A stretch of DNA of 64,000 nucleotides, taken from positions 1,488,001 through 1,552,000 of the forward strand of contig CP060260.1 of the NCBI GenBank assembly GCA_023898805.1, read 5' to 3'. The notes beneath the pieces are model-generated. The model was not told the origin of the DNA. It did no database searches and saw only the letters and a list, made by a program, of their open reading frames with translations. The translations under genes and the position numbers were made by a program. Origin of the DNA: Rhodospirillales bacterium (GTDB taxonomy: Bacteria > Pseudomonadota > Alphaproteobacteria > Micavibrionales > UBA1664). Of this stretch, positions 28,061 to 36,624 are shown piece after piece (position 1 is the first letter of the stretch; every line of letters begins with the position of its first letter).

Positions 28061-29065
28061 TTAGACCTTGAAGTTGATCATCTGGCGCATGGTGATGATG
28101 CCCAGCGACATCCACACGCATATGCCGCTAAACAGCATTTTCCCGGTGCCGGTCGAAAACAAAAGCCCGATATAGTCCGGGTTGACCGCCCACAGGGCGA
28201 GAGAAACGAGCACCGGCAGCGCGCCGATGATCATCGCGGAAATCTTGGCTTCTGCCGAAAGCGCCTGCACCTTGCGCTTGAGCCGGTAACGCGCGCGGAT
28301 GACCCCGGCCAGATTTCCCAGCACCTCGGAAAGCGACGATCCGGTCTGGATCTGAATGGCGATCGACGTCGCGAACATCTGCACCTCGGCCAGCGGCATG
28401 CGCGGCACCATGCGGCGCACCGCGTCCTGCAACGGCACACCGACCCGTTGTTCGTCGTAAACCCGCGCCATTTCGTCGCCCACGGGGCCGCGGAATTCGC
28501 GCCCCACCATGGCAATGGCCTCGCCCACCGGCATCCCGGCCTTGAGCAGACGGATCATGGATTCCAGCGCATCGGCGAAATCATCCAGAAAGGCGCGTTG
28601 GCGGCGATTTGCCTTGATCTTCAAAAACAGGCGCGGCACACCGAAAAACGCGGTGAACCCCATCAGCAGGACAATGATGCGCGGCAGGCTGGTGGACCAC
28701 AGCATCCATGTCGCGCCGCTGCCGAAGACGACCGAGATAACCCAGAATTTGGTCAGGTTTAATTTCAGCCCGGTCTGCAAAATCAGCGAAGACAGGGACT
28801 TGGTGTCGGAAAGGGCCTTTTGCTCGCGCGCGGCCTTTTTCAGTTTGGCGGCGATTTCTGCGGGGTTTGTCGGCGCGCCTGCCTGTGCCTGCGGGCTCGT
28901 CGCTGACTGGTTGGGGGAAGTGCGGGTACCCTGCTGCGTCTGCCCGGCGATAACGGCCAGACGGCGGGCTTTCTTCGCGGCCTCCGCCCGGTGGTTGATC
29001 AGTGCGGCGACGCCGCCCCCGGCCAGGCCCAGAAAAGCAAAGACGATCAGGATCAGTACGTTCAT
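28061..29065 (-). CDS. tadB: TadB, Flp pilus inner-membrane platform protein
   Basis: This is the second F-family platform protein. An N-terminal transmembrane helix (LILIVFAFLGLAGGGVAAL) is followed by a Gln/Pro-rich cytoplasmic loop. The T2SSF domain includes FADALESMIRLLKAGMPVGE and IQTGSSLSEVLGNLAGVIR. Two C-terminal membrane segments end the protein. It lies 2 bp after cpaF and just before tadC, the canonical order. Confidence 0.95.
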   Translation of the reverse strand: MNVLILIVFAFLGLAGGGVAALINHRAEAAKKARRLAVIAGQTQQGTRTSPNQSATSPQAQAGAPTNPAEIAAKLKKAAREQKALSDTKSLSSLILQTGLKLNLTKFWVISVVFGSGATWMLWSTSLPRIIVLLMGFTAFFGVPRLFLKIKANRRQRAFLDDFADALESMIRLLKAGMPVGEAIAMVGREFRGPVGDEMARVYDEQRVGVPLQDAVRRMVPRMPLAEVQMFATSIAIQIQTGSSLSEVLGNLAGVIRARYRLKRKVQALSAEAKISAMIIGALPVLVSLALWAVNPDYIGLLFSTGTGKMLFSGICVWMSLGIITMRQMINFKV

Positions 29066-29067
29066 GC

Positions 29068-30534
29068 CTATGCCCCCAGGGATTCGCCAAGGGCTTCATC
29101 CGCCAGTTTTTGCATGTTGAACTGGCGGAACCGGTCGTAGAACCGGGGGCGCAGGCCGGATGATTTCTGGCTTGCGATCAGGCGGCCGTATTCGTCCTCG
29201 CCTTCGATCTCCAGCGTGAACAGATCCTGCATGGTCACGACCTCGCCTTCCATGCCGGTAATTTCGGATACGTGCGTGACCTTGCGCGACCCGTCGCGCA
29301 GACGTTGGACCTGAATAATGACGTTGACGGCCGATGCGATTTGTTCGCGCACCGCCTTGGGGCCGATGTTCAACCCGGCCATGGCGATCATGTTTTCCAT
29401 GCGCGAAATGGCTTCGCGCGGGTTGTTGGCGTGCACCGTGCCCATCGACCCGTCGTGGCCGGTGTTCATGGCCTGCAACAGGTCGAAGGCTTCAGGCCCG
29501 CGCACCTCGCCCACGATGATGCGTTCGGGGCGCATCCGCAGGCAGTTTCTGACCAGATCGCGCATCGTGACCTCGCCCACGCCTTCAAGGTTGGGCGGGC
29601 GGGTTTCAAGGCGCACGACGTGCGGCTGTTGCAATTGCAGTTCGCAGGCGTCCTCGCAGGTGATGACGCGCTCGCCCTTGTCGATGTATCGCGTCAGACA
29701 GTTGAGCATCGTGGTCTTGCCCGAGCCGGTGCCGCCGGAAACAAGGACGTTGAGGCGCGAGCGCCCGATGGCCATGATCAGCTTGGCGCAGGCCGGGGTC
29801 ATGGCGCCGAATTCCACCAGCTTGTCGAGTGTCAGCTTGTCCTTTTTGAATTTCCGGATGGTCATCGACGCGCCGTCGACCGACAAGGGCGGGATGATGA
29901 CGTTGACGCGGCTGCCGTCCAAAAGGCGGGCGTCGCAGATGGGCGAGGATTCGTCGACCCTGCGGCCGATCGCGCCGACGATGCGCTGGCAGATGGTCAA
30001 AAGATGGTGCGCGTCGCGAAAGCGTATTTCGGCCTTTTCGATCTTGCCCTTGACCTCGATATAGGTCGTATCCGGCCCGTTGATCATGATGTCGGCGATG
30101 TCGTCGCGCGCCAGAAGGGGTTCCAGTGGGCCGAAGCCCAGCATGTCGTCGGCGCATTCCTGCGATACCTGGATGATTTCCGCCTTGGTCAGGTCCATCG
30201 CGCGGTAACGCACGATTTCGGCGACGGCTGCCTGCACCTCCTCGCGCGCCTTGGAAACCTCCATCGAGGCGAGGTTCTTCAAATCCAGACTCTCGCGCAC
30301 GTCGCGCCAGATGCGTTCGCGCACCGCCTCGATACGTTGATTGATTTTCGCGCCGCCTTCGCCGTCGGCCGCCGCGGCGGGTTCGTTGATGTCGATTTTG
30401 GGGACGGCCTGTCTGGTTGACGCCTCACTTGGCGCGGCTGCGGGCGTGCTGGCTTCCGGCGCGATGGACGGCATCGAAACCTCCGGCTTTTTTGCCGGTT
30501 CGCTTGACGGTGGCGTTGTGCGCTTGCCGAACAT
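29068..30534 (-). CDS. cpaF: TadA/CpaF pilus assembly ATPase
   Basis: This secretion ATPase powers Flp pilus extension and possibly retraction. Visible motifs are Walker A SGGTGSGKTTMLNCL, the Asp box ITCEDACELQL, Walker B VGEVRGPEAFDLLQAM and the His box HDGSMGTVHANNP. The first 70 residues are a low-complexity Pro/Ala/Ser region. It is 488 aa, normal for CpaF. It is tightly packed between cpaE and tadB. Confidence 0.97.
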   Translation of the reverse strand: MFGKRTTPPSSEPAKKPEVSMPSIAPEASTPAAAPSEASTRQAVPKIDINEPAAAADGEGGAKINQRIEAVRERIWRDVRESLDLKNLASMEVSKAREEVQAAVAEIVRYRAMDLTKAEIIQVSQECADDMLGFGPLEPLLARDDIADIMINGPDTTYIEVKGKIEKAEIRFRDAHHLLTICQRIVGAIGRRVDESSPICDARLLDGSRVNVIIPPLSVDGASMTIRKFKKDKLTLDKLVEFGAMTPACAKLIMAIGRSRLNVLVSGGTGSGKTTMLNCLTRYIDKGERVITCEDACELQLQQPHVVRLETRPPNLEGVGEVTMRDLVRNCLRMRPERIIVGEVRGPEAFDLLQAMNTGHDGSMGTVHANNPREAISRMENMIAMAGLNIGPKAVREQIASAVNVIIQVQRLRDGSRKVTHVSEITGMEGEVVTMQDLFTLEIEGEDEYGRLIASQKSSGLRPRFYDRFRQFNMQKLADEALGESLGA

Positions 30535-30546
30535 TTAAAGCCGTTC

Positions 30547-31803
30547 CTACGATGAAAATTTCTTCAAAAGACCCGGCAGAAATCCGCCGCCGCCGTTTTC
30601 CGATTCCGCGTGGTCTTCCGACGAAACGCCCAGATATTCGGCCACGATGGGCTCCAGCACGGCTTGCAGTTTCGCGCCCTCCGGCAGATCGCCCGGACGT
30701 TTTCCGTCGCTTTCCGCCTTTAGGAACAATTTGGGTGTGTAAGGCATATTCACGGCGACGTCGAACCCGACCGCGCTGCTGATTTCCTTGTCCGAAACCT
30801 CGTAAGAAGGCATCTCGCCGCGCCGGTTGACGATCATGTGCAGGCTGCCTGTTTCCTGCCCGCGCATCGTCAGGATTTCGCGGATCAGGGTGCGGCTGAC
30901 CGAAAGCGCGTTGACCGTGGGTGTGGTGACGACGAAAACCCCGTTGGCGCGCGAAATGACATGGGACTGGATCGCGGGCGAGGTCGATGAAAGATCGGCG
31001 ATCACCACCGGATACTGCGCCAGCATGCGTTCAAGCAGCATCTCGAACAGTTTTTGTTGCGAACCGTTGACCAAAAGCGGTTCCGCGCCGGTATTCATGA
31101 AGGTCAGGTTTTCCGATACCGCCATCAAAATACGCGAAAGCGTATCATGGTCGCGATCGATTGCGGCCTTCGCGGCTTCGACCAGTGTACCGTTGGGTGA
31201 AAACCCGAATTGCGCCCACAGCGTCGAATGACCCGCTGCGGCGTCAAGCAGGATGGTTTTTTGCCCCAGCGTTTCGGCGGCGATCTGCGCCGCCATGTGT
31301 GCGACATTGGTCGTGCCCACGCCGCCCTTGGCGCCGATCACGGCGATCAGGCGGCTGTCGGACGCGCCCAGCATTTCAAGCAGCGTGCCTGAAATCGCCT
31401 CCGCCATGTCGAACAGGCTGACCGGGTGGACAAGGTAATCGGATATGCCAAGCGCGGTCAGCTGGCGGTAAAGCTGCACGTCGTTGACCGGACCGATGAC
31501 CAGCGCGCGCGTGCCTTCGGCGCATTGGCCCGCCAGTTTTTCCAGTCGGCCCCGAAACGAGTCGCCGGTATCGTCGGTCTGAAGGATGATGACGCTGGGC
31601 GATGGCGATTCGGCGTACAGCGCGATGGCCTCGTCGATGCCACCGCCTTTGACTTCCAGCGTCACGCGCCCGAAACGCCAGTCGCCCTCAAGCGAGGCGA
31701 TGATGTCTTGTGTGTGCTCTTCTGCGCTGAAGACATGCACGCTGGCGGTGGGCAGCATGGTGTTCAGGGCGGAGCGGCGAGGTGTGTCTTTTTGGGTGGT
31801 CAT
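30547..31803 (-). CDS. cpaE: CpaE/TadZ pilus localisation ATPase
   Basis: An N-terminal receiver-like domain (about residues 15-140) lacks a clear phosphorylation site. It is followed by a ParA/MinD-type ATPase with the deviant Walker A VIGAKGGVGTTNVAHM. In Caulobacter CpaE places the pilus machine at the pole. A 121-bp gap on its 5' side contains a perfect TTAA-N7-TTAA motif, so cpaE may start a separate transcript within the cpa cluster. Confidence 0.93.
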   Translation of the reverse strand: MTTQKDTPRRSALNTMLPTASVHVFSAEEHTQDIIASLEGDWRFGRVTLEVKGGGIDEAIALYAESPSPSVIILQTDDTGDSFRGRLEKLAGQCAEGTRALVIGPVNDVQLYRQLTALGISDYLVHPVSLFDMAEAISGTLLEMLGASDSRLIAVIGAKGGVGTTNVAHMAAQIAAETLGQKTILLDAAAGHSTLWAQFGFSPNGTLVEAAKAAIDRDHDTLSRILMAVSENLTFMNTGAEPLLVNGSQQKLFEMLLERMLAQYPVVIADLSSTSPAIQSHVISRANGVFVVTTPTVNALSVSRTLIREILTMRGQETGSLHMIVNRRGEMPSYEVSDKEISSAVGFDVAVNMPYTPKLFLKAESDGKRPGDLPEGAKLQAVLEPIVAEYLGVSSEDHAESENGGGGFLPGLLKKFSS

Positions 31804-31864
31804 GGTCTTTAAAGAATCAACGAAAATAAGGGACGGTTCTACCCCTTAATGTATCCGGACACCC

Positions 31865-31879
31865 TTAACGCGGGATTAA
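31865..31879. promoter_or_regulatory. Candidate CtrA box upstream of cpaE
   Basis: TTAA (31865-31868) and TTAA (31876-31879) are separated by exactly 7 bp, the CtrA half-site geometry. It lies 62 bp before the cpaE ATG. A further CCTTAA half-site is at 31844-31849. Confidence 0.5.
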
Positions 31880-31924
31880 GGTGAAACAGCTTTTAGGTCG
31901 CTTTAAACCGCTGTATGGAAACGG

Positions 31925-32614
31925 CTATTTGCCTGCGGCAAGCTCGGAAAGGACATAACTTGGCAGGAAATCGCGCGGGGTGCCGGGGCGCAGCTGTGTA
32001 TTGACCACCGCGGCCAGATGCCCGCCATCGTTCCGTCCGCCCAATCCCGCGTGCCCTTCCAGATCGGCCGGGTTTTCAATCTGCCGCGCCATCATGCCCT
32101 TGACCCCGCATCCGGTCTGGTATGTCAGCATATTATCGGCTTCTGCGGGGGCGTCATAACCCGGGATCGGCATGTCCGCGCACGCGGCGGGTCCTTGGGC
32201 TTCCAGCGTGTCAAAGGCGATCAGCGCGACCGGCACCGGTGCGTCCAAAGGCACGCTAGACGCGGTGATGTCGCCATCAGGCACGCCCGATTGCAAAAGT
32301 TCCTTGATGATTTCGGCCTTGCGCGCGCTGATTGTGCTGTCGCCGGTTTTGCCGCCGTCCTTATAGGCGACGACCAGATACAAGGGACCCGCGCCTTTTT
32401 TACGATAGGTTTGTGCCGCCTCGGCAATTTTCACGGCATCCATCGCCCCAAGGGGCTGTTTTTCAATGTATCGGCTTTCGACCAGTCGCAGTTTATCGGC
32501 GTTCAGTGTCGATTTTTCCATCAGCCACGGCTTGTCGGGAGAACACGCGCTCAGGCCCGAAGCCAGCCCCGAAACGACACCCAGAATCATCAATGTGTGT
32601 TGCCAGCGTTTCAT
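31925..32614 (-). CDS. cpaD: CpaD pilus biogenesis lipoprotein
   Basis: CpaD is an outer-membrane lipoprotein that supports the CpaC secretin. A lipoprotein signal ends in SGLSAC. The core shows the CpaD family pattern (YLVVAYKDGG, then ARKAEIIKELLQSGVPDGDI and the C-terminal GCGVKGMMARQIENPADLEG). The start at 32614 (MKRWQHTLMI, 229 aa) is chosen over a longer frame that would run into cpaC. It begins 10 bp after cpaC. Confidence 0.92.
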   Translation of the reverse strand: MKRWQHTLMILGVVSGLASGLSACSPDKPWLMEKSTLNADKLRLVESRYIEKQPLGAMDAVKIAEAAQTYRKKGAGPLYLVVAYKDGGKTGDSTISARKAEIIKELLQSGVPDGDITASSVPLDAPVPVALIAFDTLEAQGPAACADMPIPGYDAPAEADNMLTYQTGCGVKGMMARQIENPADLEGHAGLGGRNDGGHLAAVVNTQLRPGTPRDFLPSYVLSELAAGK

Positions 32615-32624
32615 CTTGCGCGCC

Positions 32625-34067
32625 TCACTCCATGATATATCCGAAAGGCCGGTCCTGCGCGTAGGTCTTGATCGACTGCCCATAAGCCAGCGCAAGGGAT
32701 TCCGCCAGTGCCCGGTTAAGCGGCTCGGTCCGCTTGGTTTCGTCGGTGGTGCGCACGGCGGCTTTTTCGGCGAAAGGCTCGACCATATAGGCGCTGATGA
32801 TGACCAGCAGTTCCGATTCATTGCGCGCAAAACTTTCCGAACGCGCCAGCGCGCCCAGCACCGGCACCTGATTGATGCCAGGCAGGCCGTTCATCCGCTC
32901 GATGGCCTTGGATTCGATCAGCCCCGCGATCATCAAACTGCCGCCCGACGCCATTTCCACTGTGGTTTCGGCGCGGCGCACCGTGAAGCTGGGCACGGTG
33001 ACGCCTGGCAGTTGCAGGGTCAGTTCGTTGGATACTTCCGAAACCTCGGTTGAAATCTGTAAATTGATCCGGTCGCGGTTCAGCACCACCGGCTTGAAGG
33101 AAAGCGAGATGCCGAAGGGGCGGTATTCGTATGTGATGTTGCCGTTATTGTCGCGCTGGGACGGGATCGGAAATTCTCCGCCAGCAAGGAACCGGGCGTT
33201 TTCACCGGAAATCGCGGTCAAATTCGGCTGCGCCAGCGTGTTGACCAGTCCGTCGCGCTCCAGTGCGTGGATGACCAGCGAGATCGGGCCCGTCGAACCT
33301 GTGTCGTAAATCAGGGCGCCGTTGCCGAAGGATGGATCGACCGTAAGCCCGAATGCGGGGTTGCCGGCCAGTGGGCCGCCGTTGAAAGCGGCGTTGGCCG
33401 AGGCATAGGTGCCGATGCTGGATGTTGAATGCTGGCCCGCGAAATTGCCGGACTTAAGCCCTGCGATGTCGGTTTCCAACCCCAGTTCGTTAAGAACGTT
33501 GCGCGCGACCTCTACGATCTTGACGTGGATCATCACCTGTTGGTTGTCGCGCACGCTGATATTGTTGACCACGGTCTGGGTGCCTGTGACGAACCGTCCG
33601 GCCAGATCGGCGGCGCGCGCCGCGACATCGGCGTTTGATACCGTGCCGCTCAGGGTGATTTTGTCGCCGATCGAGGAGGCGACTATGTTCTCGTTCGGGA
33701 AAAGGGTTTTAAGGCTTTCTTCAAGCTTGCTGGTATCCGCCTTGACGTGGACCGAAATCTGCTTGATCAGGTCGCCGCTTTTCCCGAACACCAGTACATT
33801 GGTGTCCCCCACCGCCGAACCGATCAGGTACAGCTGGTCGTTCTTGACCGGTCCGACTTCCACGATGTCGGGATCCGACACCAGCACATCGGTGACGCCC
33901 GGACCCACCCGCACCACGTCGGCCTTGCCCATCGAAAGGGTCAAAAGCTCTTTCGGCTTGGATTTTGCGACGCTGTTGGCATCGGCCGCATACACGGACT
34001 CCGTAAGCGCCAGCGCGCCCACGGACAAAACCGCAAAAGCGATGTAATTCAATAGCTTGCGAACCAT
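32625..34067 (-). CDS. cpaC: CpaC/RcpA outer-membrane secretin
   Basis: This secretin forms the outer-membrane pore of the Flp pilus. A signal peptide (FAVLSVGALALTESVYA) is followed by the N-terminal pilus domain (LTLSMGKADVVRVGPGVTDV), a BON-like domain (ITLSGTVSNADVAARAADLA) and the secretin barrel. The last includes NTLAQPNLTAISGENARFLA and the C-terminal VPVLGALARSESFARNESEL. Its 480 aa length is typical. Confidence 0.95.
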   Translation of the reverse strand: MVRKLLNYIAFAVLSVGALALTESVYAADANSVAKSKPKELLTLSMGKADVVRVGPGVTDVLVSDPDIVEVGPVKNDQLYLIGSAVGDTNVLVFGKSGDLIKQISVHVKADTSKLEESLKTLFPNENIVASSIGDKITLSGTVSNADVAARAADLAGRFVTGTQTVVNNISVRDNQQVMIHVKIVEVARNVLNELGLETDIAGLKSGNFAGQHSTSSIGTYASANAAFNGGPLAGNPAFGLTVDPSFGNGALIYDTGSTGPISLVIHALERDGLVNTLAQPNLTAISGENARFLAGGEFPIPSQRDNNGNITYEYRPFGISLSFKPVVLNRDRINLQISTEVSEVSNELTLQLPGVTVPSFTVRRAETTVEMASGGSLMIAGLIESKAIERMNGLPGINQVPVLGALARSESFARNESELLVIISAYMVEPFAEKAAVRTTDETKRTEPLNRALAESLALAYGQSIKTYAQDRPFGYIME

Positions 34068-34103
34068 ACTTGAATGCCGGAACCGGCGGGATTGAAGGCG
34101 TTT

Positions 34104-34988
34104 CTACTGCCCCAAGGGGCGCAACTCCACGTTTTCGACGCGGTTGCCTGTATAGAGTCGCACAACTTGAGTCGTCGAACCAGTCTTATTTTGCCCGTGC
34201 ATGATCTCGCGCATCACGCCGCTGACCCTGATATCCGTGGTGGTTGGCGGCTGATGTTCAAGTCCTGCGCGAACCGGCTGATCGTCCCCGATCGGGCGCA
34301 GCACCAGTGAAAGCGTCCCCATCTTGGCGGCCAGAATCAGTTGTTCGGCCTGGGTCGGGCTGACCTCGACGGTGACGGTCTTGGGTGCCTTGATTTCTGA
34401 TTTGGCGCTCGAACTCTGGTCGGTGGCCAGAACGCGCAGATCCTCGATCACGGTTTCGGTCGCCAGTTTTGAAACGACGGGTGTTGCCGCCTCGCGTATT
34501 TTCTGGTCGGCGGGCAGATGGACCTCGTAAGTCAGGATGACATCGACATGGTCGCCCGGCGTCACGAAGCCCGCGACCGACGATTGCGCGTTGACGCTGA
34601 TCGCAACCGCCCGATAACCGGGCTTCAGCGACGCGGCCACGAAATTGCTTTTGCCAGCATCGACCATCGCGGATTTGATCATCGGTTCGCCCTTGGCGAA
34701 ATTGCGCGCGACGCGGCCTTTAAGAGCCTCGTCCGCCGTGGTCTTGCCCTCGCGCACGATCGCGCCGTTAAAGATCGAGGTTTTGGGCCATGGCGCCCAG
34801 ATCGTGGCGTTTTTATCCAGTTCTTCCCCGGTTTTCAGGTCGCGCGCGGCGACCAGTACGTATTCGGTCTGGGTTTCGGCTGTAGTGTCTGCTTTACGGC
34901 TTTTGCCGCCGATCATCTGCACCGCCAGCGCGGCCAGCAGCGCAAAAAAGAAGCCCGAAGCGACAATGATGACAGTAGATCGATTCAT
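34104..34988 (-). CDS. cpaB: CpaB/RcpC Flp pilus assembly protein
   Basis: An N-terminal signal anchor (VIIVASGFFFALLAALAVQM) is followed by a SAF domain (VLVAARDLKTGEELDKNATI) and a C-terminal RcpC-like region (VTVEVSPTQAEQLILAAKMG). CpaB acts in the periplasm with the secretin and may engage peptidoglycan or the pilus. It is the gene before cpaC in the standard cpa order. Two TTAA half-sites spaced by 8 bp (35013-35028) lie just upstream, one base off the CtrA geometry. Confidence 0.93.
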   Translation of the reverse strand: MNRSTVIIVASGFFFALLAALAVQMIGGKSRKADTTAETQTEYVLVAARDLKTGEELDKNATIWAPWPKTSIFNGAIVREGKTTADEALKGRVARNFAKGEPMIKSAMVDAGKSNFVAASLKPGYRAVAISVNAQSSVAGFVTPGDHVDVILTYEVHLPADQKIREAATPVVSKLATETVIEDLRVLATDQSSSAKSEIKAPKTVTVEVSPTQAEQLILAAKMGTLSLVLRPIGDDQPVRAGLEHQPPTTTDIRVSGVMREIMHGQNKTGSTTQVVRLYTGNRVENVELRPLGQ

Positions 34989-35046
34989 GTTCCCAACTTT
35001 ACGCCCGCGCGCTTAAACAAGGGGTTAAAAAAATACGGCGGTTTAT

Positions 35047-35547
35047 CTATCGAAACAGCGTGGCCGCGCACGCGACAGCGATCGCAACGCCATAGGGTAC
35101 CACGGTTTCCCCGCGCGCGAGCGCCGGGATCCAGCCATCCACCGGCATTTTTTCGGCAATATTTTTCGTAAAGGTTGCGCGCTTGAGGCCGATGCCCGCC
35201 AGCGCCAGAATCCCGCCGCAAACCGTCATGATCAAAAGAAAGCTGCCGATCTGCGTCAGTTGCGGCCAAAGCCCCAGCGCCGCGATCAGCTTGGCATCGC
35301 CGCCGCCGATCAGTCGCGCGAAGAACATCGCCGCGCCTGCCGCCAGAAACACGACCGCCACGATCACATGTGCGCCAGCGAGTTTGAAGGGCAGAAGAAA
35401 AATCATCGGTACGAATAAAAGCACGACCGCCAGCGAAATGTCGTTGCGGATGCGCATATGGCGCACATCTTCCCAGGCCGCGATCAGCACCAAAGCCATG
35501 ACGGCACAGCGCAGCGTAAGTGAAACCACGGGTAATATGTCGGCCAT
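35047..35547 (-). CDS. cpaA: CpaA/TadV prepilin peptidase
   Basis: This A24-family aspartyl protease removes the leader peptide from Flp and TadE/F prepilins. The two catalytic aspartates lie in AAWEDVRHMRIRN and in the GGGD motif (LIGGGDAKLIAALGLWP). The minimal 166-aa size without a methylase domain is the Tad type. Several transmembrane helices are visible. It follows flp by 83 bp, past the flp terminator. Confidence 0.94.
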   Translation of the reverse strand: MADILPVVSLTLRCAVMALVLIAAWEDVRHMRIRNDISLAVVLLFVPMIFLLPFKLAGAHVIVAVVFLAAGAAMFFARLIGGGDAKLIAALGLWPQLTQIGSFLLIMTVCGGILALAGIGLKRATFTKNIAEKMPVDGWIPALARGETVVPYGVAIAVACAATLFR

Positions 35548-35579
35548 TAGGGGGTCCGTCAGAATAATAGCGGCTCATG

Positions 35580-35608
35580 AAAAAGGCCCACGCCCGAAGG
35601 CGTGGGCC
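35580..35608 (-). terminator. Intrinsic terminator after flp
   Basis: On the minus strand a perfect 10-bp GC-rich stem (35599-35608 with 35585-35594) with a TTCG loop is followed by five U residues (35580-35584). It lies between flp and cpaA and would make the abundant pilin message mostly monocistronic, with some read-through into cpa genes. Confidence 0.85.
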
Positions 35609-35630
35609 CTGATTTCTGGGCGATCCGGCC

Positions 35631-35816
35631 TTAGGACGGACGCTCTTGCACTTTGGTCGACATGTCGGTGAACAGGCTCGCGAGGTCGTCACCGAAGGCG
35701 AACACGACGACCGAGATGCCCACGGCGATCCCGGCGGCGATCAGGCCGTATTCGATCGCGGTCGCGCCGCGCTCGTCATAACGGAAAGCTTGAATTTTTG
35801 CCAAAAGTTTCAGCAT
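35631..35816 (-). CDS. flp: Flp/Fap type IVb major pilin
   Basis: This 61-aa prepilin has the Flp signature G17 | ATAIEYGLIAAGIAV: cleavage after Gly17, with Glu at +5 followed by Tyr. A single hydrophobic helix and a short charged C-terminus follow. The start at 35816 is set by AGGAG a few bases upstream on the minus strand. A longer frame to 35858 has no ribosome site. The gene is followed by a strong terminator, as expected for a highly expressed pilin. Confidence 0.96.
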   Translation of the reverse strand: MLKLLAKIQAFRYDERGATAIEYGLIAAGIAVGISVVVFAFGDDLASLFTDMSTKVQERPS

Positions 35817-35901
35817 GAAAGACTCCTTTTGCCCACTTGTTGTGTTTGTAACCTGCACTCACGTGAATTCAGGCGTTATGGTTAATGCTATCGAAAGCGA
35901 A

Positions 35902-35916
35902 TTAAAGGTAAGTTAA
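35902..35916. promoter_or_regulatory. Candidate CtrA box, flp side
   Basis: TTAA (35902-35905), 7 bp, TTAA (35913-35916). It lies 86-100 bp upstream of the flp ATG in the divergent flp/tadE region. Confidence 0.55.
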
Positions 35917-35980
35917 GAATGCAGCGAATACTGCTCGGCACGAATCATATCAAGAAAATCGGGCGGATAAAACGCCTTTC

Positions 35981-35995
35981 TTAAACTTCTCTTAA
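35981..35995. promoter_or_regulatory. Candidate CtrA box, tadE side
   Basis: TTAA (35981-35984), 7 bp, TTAA (35992-35995). It lies 69-83 bp upstream of the tadE-like ATG, the second perfect match in the same 250-bp region. Confidence 0.55.
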
Positions 35996-36063
35996 AGCGG
36001 TGCGCCATACAATTAATAAAGAACGGGAGCATTAAAGACTTCCGCGAATCTATTGTGGGCACG

Positions 36064-36624
36064 ATGAAAAACGTTTTTCGCACCGATGAATCCGGGGTCA
36101 CGGCGATTGAATTCGCGCTGCTGCTGCCGGTGCTTGTGACGATCATCATGGGATCGATCGAACTGAGCATGTATCTTTTCGTGCAATCCGCGCTCGAAGG
36201 GGCGACATTTTCCGTTTCGCGTCTGGGCAAGACCGGCTATGTCGAATCCGGCATGACGCGCGAGGAAACGATCCGCGCTGCGATGGCCGACCGATTAGGC
36301 ATATTTTTTGACCCGGACAGGCTTTCGATCATAAGCGAATCCTACGACGACTTCTCCTCGGTCGGCGAACCCGAACCCTTTATCGACGCCAACGGCAACG
36401 GCGTGCGCGACAACGGCGAAAATTATACCGACATCAATGGCAACGGCCAGTACGACATGGACCGCGGGGTGACCGGCCCCGGCACCGCGGGGCAGGTCAC
36501 GGTCTATACCATTTCCTATCCCTGGAATTTGATGACGCCCTATTTGACCGACTCGCTCGGTCAGGATGGGGTGGCCGAGATTTCATCCCGTTTTGTCGTA
36601 AAGAACGAGCCTTTCGGTGGTTAG
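36064..36624 (+). CDS. TadE-like pseudopilin with EF-hand-like loops
   Basis: The N-terminus is a TadE-type prepilin: G11 | VTAIEFALLLPVLVTI, with Glu at +5. A periplasmic domain follows. Unusually, residues around 120-145 contain two successive Asp/Asn/Gly-rich loops (DANGNGVRDNGE and DINGNGQYDMD) that match the calcium-binding loop pattern DxNxNGxxD. Standard TadE proteins lack these. The ATG at 36064 (186 aa) is preferred over 36055. Its end overlaps the next pseudopilin gene by 8 nt. Confidence 0.88.
   Translation: MKNVFRTDESGVTAIEFALLLPVLVTIIMGSIELSMYLFVQSALEGATFSVSRLGKTGYVESGMTREETIRAAMADRLGIFFDPDRLSIISESYDDFSSVGEPEPFIDANGNGVRDNGENYTDINGNGQYDMDRGVTGPGTAGQVTVYTISYPWNLMTPYLTDSLGQDGVAEISSRFVVKNEPFGG

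Noticed and set aside
35013..35028. A fourth CtrA box upstream of cpaB
   Set aside because: The TTAA half-sites are spaced by 8 bp, not 7, so it does not meet the motif.
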